From Noviherbaspirillum massiliense JC206 (GTDB lineage: Bacteria > Pseudomonadota > Gammaproteobacteria > Burkholderiales > Burkholderiaceae_D): a stretch of 64,000 nucleotides of DNA. The DNA lies in contig NZ_HE978634.1 in NCBI RefSeq assembly GCF_000312045.1, positions 677,940 to 741,939 of the forward strand, written 5' to 3'. Made by a program: the position numbers and the translations under genes. The notes under the pieces were generated by a model that made no database searches, was not told the origin of the DNA, and was given only the letters and a program-made list of their open reading frames with translations. Of this stretch, positions 58,030 to 64,000 are shown piece by piece. Numbering within the stretch: position 1 is the stretch's first letter; each line of letters begins with the position of its first letter.

Positions 58030-59910
58030 ATGCCGCAGGCAAGCTCACCCTCGATCAGCGTCCTGATGCCGACCTACGAGCAGGCGCACTTCATCCGGCG
58101 CGCGCTCGACAGCCTGCTGGCGCAAAGCCTGGCGGACTGGGAAGCCATCATCATCGACGACGGCTCCCGCGACGGCACGGCGCAGGCGGTATTGCCCTAT
58201 CTCTCGGACCCGCGCATCCGCCATGTCAAGCTCGGCGACAACACCGGCCTCGGCCATGCCCTGAACGAAGGCCTGGCGCGGGCAAGTGCGCCGCTGATCG
58301 CTTACCTTCCGAGCGACGACGTCTATTACCGCGACCATCTCGCAAGCCTCAAGGCCAGCCTCGACGGCCAGAGCAATGCGGTGCTCGCGTGCTCGGGCGT
58401 GCGCCATCACTACAGCCGCCAGACCACCGGGCAGATACCCGGGTTTCCCCTGCAGCTGGTGCAGTGCATGCACCGGACCACGCATCTGCGCTGGACCGAG
58501 CGCGCGGAGCTGGAATCGGACGACCTCGAGCGGCTGTACTGGGCGAAGCTGCAAGAGCTCGGTGCCTTCATCGAGAGCGGCCGCGTCAGCTGCGAATGGG
58601 TGGACCATCCCTTGCAGCGGCACAAGCTGATGCAGGAACCGGTCGGCGGCATCAATCCCTTCCGCCGTCATTACCGGGTCAGGGTGCCGCTGCACTTCCA
58701 TACTACGGTCGGCAACGACATCGATGAAGCCGCGCAATACCGACCGATGCGCGAGCGGCCGGACACGCTGCCTGCACAGGACGGGCTCAAGATCCTGCTG
58801 GTCGGCGAACTCGCTTACAACGCCGACCGCGTGCTGGCGCTGGAAGAGCAGGGGCACAAGCTCTACGGCCTGTGGATGAGCGATCCCTACTGGTACAACA
58901 GCATCGGCCCCTTGCCCTTCGGCCATGTGGAAGACCTGCCGCAGGACAATTGGCGTGAAGCGGTCAAGCGCATCCAGCCGGACATCATCTATGCGCTGCT
59001 CAACTGGCAGGCAGTGCCGTTCGCGCATGAAGTCCTGATGGCCACCACCGGCGTTCCCTTCGTCTGGCATTTCAAGGAAGGGCCTTTCATCTGCCTGGAG
59101 AAGGGAAGCTGGCGGCAACTGATCGAGCTCTACCAGTATTGCGATGGCCAGATCTTTACCAGTCCGGAAATGCGCGACTGGTTTGATACCGTGATCCCCG
59201 GCCTGTCGCAGTCCAAGCCCACTCATGTGCTGGATGGCGACCTGCCCAAGCGCGACTGGTTCGAGCGGCCGCGCGGCGAACTGCTGTCGGCCTCCGACGG
59301 CGGCATTCACACCGTGGTGCCGGGACGGCCGATCGGCCTGCATCCGCACACCGTGGCTGAACTGGCGGCACAGGACATTCACCTGCATTTCTATGGCGAC
59401 TTCACTCATGGGCAATGGCGGGAGTGGATAGACAAGACACGGAGGCTGGCACCCGACCACCTGCACCTGCATGCAAACGTCGACCAGTCGCGCTGGGTGG
59501 AAGAATTTTCCCGCTACGATGCCGGCTGGCTGCATTTCTTTGCCAGCGAGAACGGCGGCGAAATCCGCCGCGCCAACTGGGACGACCTCAACTACCCCGC
59601 GCGCATGGCCACGCTTGCCGCAGCCGGTCTGCCGATGATCCAGCAGGAAAATGCAGGTGCGATCGTCGCCACCCAGGCCCTGGCGCGCCAACTCGGCATC
59701 AGCATTTTTTTTGAAAGCATCGAAGAGCTCGGCGCGAGGCTGCGCGACCGCGGGCAAGTGCAGGCCGTGCGCGAGCAGGTCTGGCGTCAGCGGCAATTGT
59801 TCACCTTCGACCATCATGTGCCGGAGCTGGTCGCCTTCTTTCGCAGCGTCATTGATTCCAGCAAGGATAAATCGGTGCAGCCAGTGGTGAAGCCGCGGCG
59901 CCGGAGCTGA
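58030..59910 (+). CDS. Two-domain glycosyltransferase (GT2 plus GT-B-like)
   Basis: A 626-residue protein. The N-terminal 230 residues are a GT2 domain: SISVLMPTYEQAHFIRRALD, WEAIIIDDGSRDGTAQAVLP and the DxD-like YLPSDDVYY. From about residue 250 (LKILLVGELAYNADRVLALE) a second, GT-B-like domain runs to the end, with DIIYALLNWQAVPFAHEVLM and a C-terminal NYPARMATLAAAGLPMIQQE segment typical of nucleotide-sugar binding. It should attach two sugars to one acceptor. It is the first gene of a same-strand cluster with an MBL hydrolase, a carbamoyltransferase and a DMFase-like protein. Confidence 0.82.
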   Translation: MPQASSPSISVLMPTYEQAHFIRRALDSLLAQSLADWEAIIIDDGSRDGTAQAVLPYLSDPRIRHVKLGDNTGLGHALNEGLARASAPLIAYLPSDDVYYRDHLASLKASLDGQSNAVLACSGVRHHYSRQTTGQIPGFPLQLVQCMHRTTHLRWTERAELESDDLERLYWAKLQELGAFIESGRVSCEWVDHPLQRHKLMQEPVGGINPFRRHYRVRVPLHFHTTVGNDIDEAAQYRPMRERPDTLPAQDGLKILLVGELAYNADRVLALEEQGHKLYGLWMSDPYWYNSIGPLPFGHVEDLPQDNWREAVKRIQPDIIYALLNWQAVPFAHEVLMATTGVPFVWHFKEGPFICLEKGSWRQLIELYQYCDGQIFTSPEMRDWFDTVIPGLSQSKPTHVLDGDLPKRDWFERPRGELLSASDGGIHTVVPGRPIGLHPHTVAELAAQDIHLHFYGDFTHGQWREWIDKTRRLAPDHLHLHANVDQSRWVEEFSRYDAGWLHFFASENGGEIRRANWDDLNYPARMATLAAAGLPMIQQENAGAIVATQALARQLGISIFFESIEELGARLRDRGQVQAVREQVWRQRQLFTFDHHVPELVAFFRSVIDSSKDKSVQPVVKPRRRS

Positions 59911-60056
59911 CCGGGTTTTCCTCCAGCATTGCCATTTTCGGCCGCCCCCGAACTAATCACCGCAAGCCAGTCTCCAAATTTGCCTGACGATCCTGCGCCG
60001 CCTGCCGCCGCTTGCCGCTGTTTAATGCCGGAGCCGGTGCGATTGCGGAGCGAGGC

Positions 60057-60869
60057 ATGCGCAAATTCCCTGTCGGCCAGATCCAGCTTGCGGTCCTCGA
60101 CGACGGCTGCTTTCCCTTTCCGGCAGCGCTCTTTTTTCACAACGTGCCGGAAGCCGTCTGGCGCACGCAGCTCGAAACGGATGCGCAAGGCAAGATTCCC
60201 GTTGGTCACAATTACGGCCTGGTCGATACGGGGCGGGAGGTGATCGTCATCGACACCGGTTACGGCGAGGACACGCACGACGGCCGGACCGGTCACCTGC
60301 TGGAAGAACTGGAGCGTGCCGGCTACCGGCGCGAACAGGTCGGCATCGTCATCCTCACGCATGCCCACGGCGACCACATCAAGCGCAACACCCTGCTGCA
60401 GAGTGGAAAACGCATCCCGACCTTCCCGCATGCCCGCTATCACCTCGCGCGTGCCGACCACGACTGGTTCGGCGGGCCGGGCCATGTTCAGGAGTTCGAT
60501 GAACAGATCGTTCCGCTGGAAGAGCTTGGACTGCTCGTCCTGTTCGACGGGCAGACACAACTCGCGCCCGGCATTTTGCTGCTGCCCACGCCGGGCCACA
60601 CGCCCGGCCATGCCAGCGTGCTGATCGAGTCGCAGGGACAGAGCGTGCTGTTTCTCGGCGATGTATGCCACCACCCGCTGCACTTTGCGCACCCGGAATG
60701 GGTGAGCGCCTTCGATACCCATCCCGCGCTTACACCGCAGACCCGCGCCCGGCTTTTCAGCTTGGCATTGGAACGTGATGCGCTGCTGGTCTGTCCGCAC
60801 GCGCTGGCGCCCGGGCTGGGACGCCTGCAGCGAGACGGCGGCAGCTATCGCTGGCAAACCTTGCATTAA
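60057..60869 (+). CDS. Metallo-beta-lactamase-fold hydrolase
   Basis: A 270-residue protein from the ATG at 60057 (MRKFPVGQIQLAVLDDGCFP), with GGAGCGAGG upstream. VILTHAHGDHIKRN is the zinc-binding H-x-H-x-D-H motif. LLLPTPGHTPGHASVLI supplies the next His and FLGDVCHH the bridging Asp. The fold and GHTPGH block resemble the quorum-quenching lactonase/AHL-lactonase group or general MBL hydrolases. Substrate unknown. It precedes the carbamoyltransferase by 17 bp, so they are co-transcribed. Confidence 0.9.
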   Translation: MRKFPVGQIQLAVLDDGCFPFPAALFFHNVPEAVWRTQLETDAQGKIPVGHNYGLVDTGREVIVIDTGYGEDTHDGRTGHLLEELERAGYRREQVGIVILTHAHGDHIKRNTLLQSGKRIPTFPHARYHLARADHDWFGGPGHVQEFDEQIVPLEELGLLVLFDGQTQLAPGILLLPTPGHTPGHASVLIESQGQSVLFLGDVCHHPLHFAHPEWVSAFDTHPALTPQTRARLFSLALERDALLVCPHALAPGLGRLQRDGGSYRWQTLH

Positions 60870-60886
60870 CAATAAAGGAGACAACA

Positions 60887-62581
60887 ATGAGCGATGCACC
60901 GATTGTGCTGGGCGTGAACCGCACCCAGGATGCGAGCCTGTGCCTGATGCAGGGCTCGCGCGTGCTGTTCGCGATCCAGAAGGAACGCCTGACGCGGCGG
61001 AAGCACCACTGGGGCCGGGTCGACGATTTCCGCAAGATCTATCTGCCGCGCCTGGCGGCGCTGCGCCAGCCGCTCGATGCGCTGGTCGAATGCTATTCAT
61101 CGGATGACGAGATCGGCAATCTCGCTGCCTATGAAGAGGAACTGGCCGAGTGCCTGACTCTCGCGCCCGGCTGCAAGCGCGCGCGCATCTCGCATCACCT
61201 GTCCCATGTTTACAGCGTGTTCCATCCGTCGCCCTTTGATGAAGCGGCCGTGATGATCATCGACGGGCAGGGCAGTCCGGCTTCCGAATTCACCGAGCAA
61301 TGGGAGGGCGCTTCCGGCGTGCCAGGCGACTGGCGCGAAGTGTCGTCCTTCTATCGTGCCAGCCGCGAGCGCATCGCATGCATGGGCAAACAGCTGTGGA
61401 ACCGCGACGAGCAGCGCCTGGTCGGCCTCGGCATGTTCTACTTCCTGCTGACCCAGGCGGTGTTTCCGGGGGAAGGCAATGAAGGCAAGGTCATGGGCCT
61501 GGCACCGCACGGCGACCCGCATGCGCTTGGCTTGCCGCCGCTCGAAGTCAACGGTGCCGAGGTCACGATTCCGGCGCGCTGGCGCGAGATCCTGCGCGAG
61601 CGCAACCGTTTCCGCTATAGCAGTGGCGATGCCGGTGGCGACCAGTCGCGCTTTGCCGATATCGCCAATCTCGCGGCCGCCGGCCAGCATGCCTTCGAGG
61701 AAGCGGTGCTCGAAGTCGCGCGCTGGCTGCACCGCCAGACCGGCGCGGACGATTTATGCTTCGCCGGCGGCACCGGGCTCAATTGTTCCACCAATGACCG
61801 CCTGCTGCGCGAGACGCCGTTCCGCCGCGTGTTCATCCCGCCGGCGCCGAGCGATGCCGGCACTTCGCTCGGCTGCGCAGTGTACGGCCTGACCGAGTTG
61901 CTGGGCGACCCCTGCGACTATCGCTGGGATAACGATTATCTCGGACCGGAACCGGATTCCGCCGACATAGAGGCGGTACTGCGCGATGCCGACGACCTGA
62001 TCGTCGAGTGCATCGGTCAGCCGGAACATCTGCGAGCGCGCATGGTGGATCTGCTGTGTGCCACCAGGGTGGTCGGCCTGTACCATGGGCGCAGCGAATT
62101 CGGACCGCGCGCACTCGGGCATCGCAGCATCCTCGGCGACCCGCGGCATGCCCATGTGCGCGACTGGATCAACGCCAGGGTCAAGGAGCGCGAATGGTTC
62201 CGCCCGCTGGCGCCGGTAGTGCTGCTCGAACGCGCGGAGGAATTCTTCGACATCCGCCGCCCCTCGCCCTTCATGCAGTTTGCCGCACCGGTGCGGCCGC
62301 AGGCGGCGCATCTCATTCCGGCAGTGACCCATGTCGATTGCACTGCGCGCCTGCAGACGGTCGGCGAACAGGACGATCCCTTCCTGCGCGCGCTGCTGCA
62401 AGCCTTCGAAGCGCGCACCGGCGTGCCCGTGCTGCTGAACACCTCCTTCAACCGCAAGGAAGAGCCGATTGTGGAAACCCCGTCCGAGGCGCTCGCATCC
62501 TTCCGCCGCACGCCGATGCACGCGCTCGCGATGCCGCCTTACCTGGTGCGCAAGCGGGTGGAGCCGGAGCCGGTTTCCTGA
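60887..62581 (+). CDS. Carbamoyltransferase, NodU/CmcH/TobZ family
   Basis: A 564-residue protein with AAGGAGAC before the ATG. The N-terminal Kae1-like half has ISHHLSHVYSVFHPSPFDEA (His103, His104, His107 for metal and carbamoyladenylate) and MIIDGQGSPASEF; the C-terminal half has FGPRALGHRSILGDPRHA near 405 and LLNTSFNRKEEPIVETPSEA. These enzymes move a carbamoyl group from carbamoyl phosphate through carbamoyl-AMP to a hydroxyl of a sugar or antibiotic. In this cluster the acceptor is plausibly a sugar made or added by the glycosyltransferase. The DMFase-like gene follows after 12 bp. Confidence 0.93.
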   Translation: MSDAPIVLGVNRTQDASLCLMQGSRVLFAIQKERLTRRKHHWGRVDDFRKIYLPRLAALRQPLDALVECYSSDDEIGNLAAYEEELAECLTLAPGCKRARISHHLSHVYSVFHPSPFDEAAVMIIDGQGSPASEFTEQWEGASGVPGDWREVSSFYRASRERIACMGKQLWNRDEQRLVGLGMFYFLLTQAVFPGEGNEGKVMGLAPHGDPHALGLPPLEVNGAEVTIPARWREILRERNRFRYSSGDAGGDQSRFADIANLAAAGQHAFEEAVLEVARWLHRQTGADDLCFAGGTGLNCSTNDRLLRETPFRRVFIPPAPSDAGTSLGCAVYGLTELLGDPCDYRWDNDYLGPEPDSADIEAVLRDADDLIVECIGQPEHLRARMVDLLCATRVVGLYHGRSEFGPRALGHRSILGDPRHAHVRDWINARVKEREWFRPLAPVVLLERAEEFFDIRRPSPFMQFAAPVRPQAAHLIPAVTHVDCTARLQTVGEQDDPFLRALLQAFEARTGVPVLLNTSFNRKEEPIVETPSEALASFRRTPMHALAMPPYLVRKRVEPEPVS

Positions 62582-62593
62582 CGCGGCGCAGCC

Positions 62594-63940
62594 ATGATCC
62601 AGGGCTATCCCGCACGCGCCAGCGTTGCGCCCGGCGAGCGCCTCGTGCTGCACGTCTCCACCGATGCGCCGCGCTTTCGCGTGGCTTTCCATCGCTGGGG
62701 CGAGGGCTTCATCCGCATGCAGGAAAGCGGCTGGCTGAGCGGCAAATATGCAGCGCCGCGCGGTGCGGCGGAAGACTGGCAGTGGCCGGCCTATGCATTC
62801 ACGATTCCGCAGGACTGGCCTTCCGCCGTGTATGTCGCGCACCTGATCGAGCCGGAGGCTGCAGTGCTGGGCGCGGCGATGGAGAGCGCTGCCATCCTGT
62901 TCGTGGTGCGTGGCGCAGGGCAAAGCCGCCTGCTCTACAAGATCCCGCTCGCCACCTACCACGCCTACAACTGCAGCGGCGGCGGCTGCTTCTATGTGAA
63001 TCCGCCGCGCTCCCTGACGCCGCCCGGTGCCAGGGTATCGCTGCAACGCCCGGGCGGCGGCATCGGCGGCCAGACCTGGGGCGCGCTGGACTACTACGAC
63101 CTGAACTCGCCGCGCCAGACCTTCGCCCACTGGGATGCGCGCTTCATCCGCTGGCTGCTGCGCGAAGGTTTCGCGCCCGAGTTCTGCACCGACTCCGATC
63201 TTCATGAAGACAGCGCACTCTGCGATCGCCATCGCCTGCTGCTCAGCGTCGGGCATGACGAATACTGGAGCGAAGCCATGCGCGACCGGGTGGAAGCATT
63301 CGTCGCAGGCGGCGGCAATGCCGCCTTCTTCGGTGCGAATCTCTGCTGGTGGCGCATCCATGTGGTCGACGAGGGCAGGGCCATGGTCTGCCATCAGGGC
63401 GGCCCGCAGGGTGCGCATGACCACTGGTGGCCGCCCACCGGGGCAAACCGGCCGGAGGACAGTCTGACCGGCGTCAGCTACCGCCATGGCGGCGGCTGGT
63501 GGGATGGGCCGCGCAGCACCGCCGGCTTCATCGTGCAGGATGCGGAGCACTGGGCATTCGCAGGTACCGGCCTGCGTCGCGGCGAAGCCTTCGGACAGGA
63601 CAGTGCGCCGCCGCTGGTGGGTTATGAATGCGATGGCGCGCCGCTGGCAAGCTTCGACAGTGAAAGCGGCATCGCGGTCCTGGCGCCCGACGCACAGGAC
63701 ACAGGCACGCCGCCCGGATTCCGTATCCTGGCTGCCGGCCTGCTCGATGGAGGCTGGCAGGAGCGCCCGCCGCGCGAAAGGCATGCAGCCGACGCAGGTA
63801 TTCATTCTGCAACCATGGGCATGTATTCGCATGGAGGTACGGTGTTCACGGCGGGCACCACCGACTGGGCACAGGTGCTGGGGCAGGACAGGCGGGTCGA
63901 TATCATCACGCGCAACGTGATCGAGCGCTTGCTGTGCTGA
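62594..63940 (+). CDS. Dimethylformamidase large-subunit-like protein
   Basis: A 448-residue protein. It starts with a short beta domain (residues 1-105, VAPGERLVLHVSTDAPRFRV) and then a domain like the C-terminal part of the N,N-dimethylformamidase beta subunit (DMFA2_C): YKIPLATYHAYNCSGGGCFY, LSVGHDEYWSEAMRDRVEAF and GNAAFFGANLCWWRIHV. The real enzyme is an iron amidohydrolase. The Tyr/Glu/His iron ligands could not be confirmed by eye. It probably cleaves or binds an amide or carbamoyl-type compound. It ends 60 bp before the window edge. Confidence 0.82.
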   Translation: MIQGYPARASVAPGERLVLHVSTDAPRFRVAFHRWGEGFIRMQESGWLSGKYAAPRGAAEDWQWPAYAFTIPQDWPSAVYVAHLIEPEAAVLGAAMESAAILFVVRGAGQSRLLYKIPLATYHAYNCSGGGCFYVNPPRSLTPPGARVSLQRPGGGIGGQTWGALDYYDLNSPRQTFAHWDARFIRWLLREGFAPEFCTDSDLHEDSALCDRHRLLLSVGHDEYWSEAMRDRVEAFVAGGGNAAFFGANLCWWRIHVVDEGRAMVCHQGGPQGAHDHWWPPTGANRPEDSLTGVSYRHGGGWWDGPRSTAGFIVQDAEHWAFAGTGLRRGEAFGQDSAPPLVGYECDGAPLASFDSESGIAVLAPDAQDTGTPPGFRILAAGLLDGGWQERPPRERHAADAGIHSATMGMYSHGGTVFTAGTTDWAQVLGQDRRVDIITRNVIERLLC

Positions 63941-64000
63941 GGATTGCTCTTTCCATGCTCGCAAGAACCAATGCATGCATTTCGGATCTAGCCTGATGAT

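Overview
The window is high-GC DNA from a betaproteobacterium of the order Burkholderiales, most likely Oxalobacteraceae (Herbaspirillum, Noviherbaspirillum or Massilia-like). The assignment is inferred from gene content: two PHA phasins and a PHB-depolymerase-type esterase, a Bug/TctC tricarboxylate transporter, a second IF-1 beside a cold-shock gene, a host-attachment protein and orphan ExeA/GspB genes. No rRNA, tRNA, CRISPR array, prophage or complete transposon was seen.

Layout. 1-6.7 kb: the start of a DEDD exonuclease, an ECF sigma/anti-sigma pair, a large exported protein with a small lipoprotein, a repeat-rich non-coding stretch, the metallopeptidase YpfJ and a SirB2 protein. 7-11.3 kb: a thioesterase, hydrolases, a host-attachment protein, an orphan succinate dehydrogenase Fe-S subunit and an SDR. 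11.3-18.8 kb: a carboxylate-use island in which acnA and a GntR regulator diverge from tctCBA plus a solute-binding-fold protein. 19.1-19.9 kb: cspA and infA facing each other across a terminator. 20.4-26.2 kb: an amidase, then a TetR gene divergent from a Baeyer-Villiger monooxygenase/SDR/esterase operon, with two matching palindromes between them. 26.2-29.6 kb: a three-gene helical/coiled-coil operon (TelA-like, DUF6384-like, coiled coil). 30.0-30.8 kb: two AT-richer small genes separated by a sequence with the architecture of an integron attC site. 31.2-33.8 kb: gspB and exeA. 35.6-37.9 kb: a CHRD lipoprotein full of 18-bp repeats. 38.8-41.2 kb: PHB esterase and tandem phasins. 41-57.8 kb: transport, envelope, signalling and stress genes (LysE, SYLF lipoprotein, ATP-grasp enzyme, GGDEF-EAL protein, HPF, glycosyltransferase, many small exported or DUF proteins). 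58-63.9 kb: a same-strand cluster of a two-domain glycosyltransferase, an MBL-fold hydrolase, a NodU/CmcH-type carbamoyltransferase and a dimethylformamidase-like protein.

How the parts work together. The acnA-gntR/tctCBA island fits uptake of a tricarboxylate and its isomerisation into the TCA cycle. The BVMO operon fits alcohol to ketone to ester to acid plus alcohol. The phasins and esterase fit PHA storage. The candidates for undescribed biology are the carbamoyltransferase/DMFase-like cluster, the CHRD protein whose first domain is interrupted by a repeat tract, the TelA-like operon and the integron cassette remnant.
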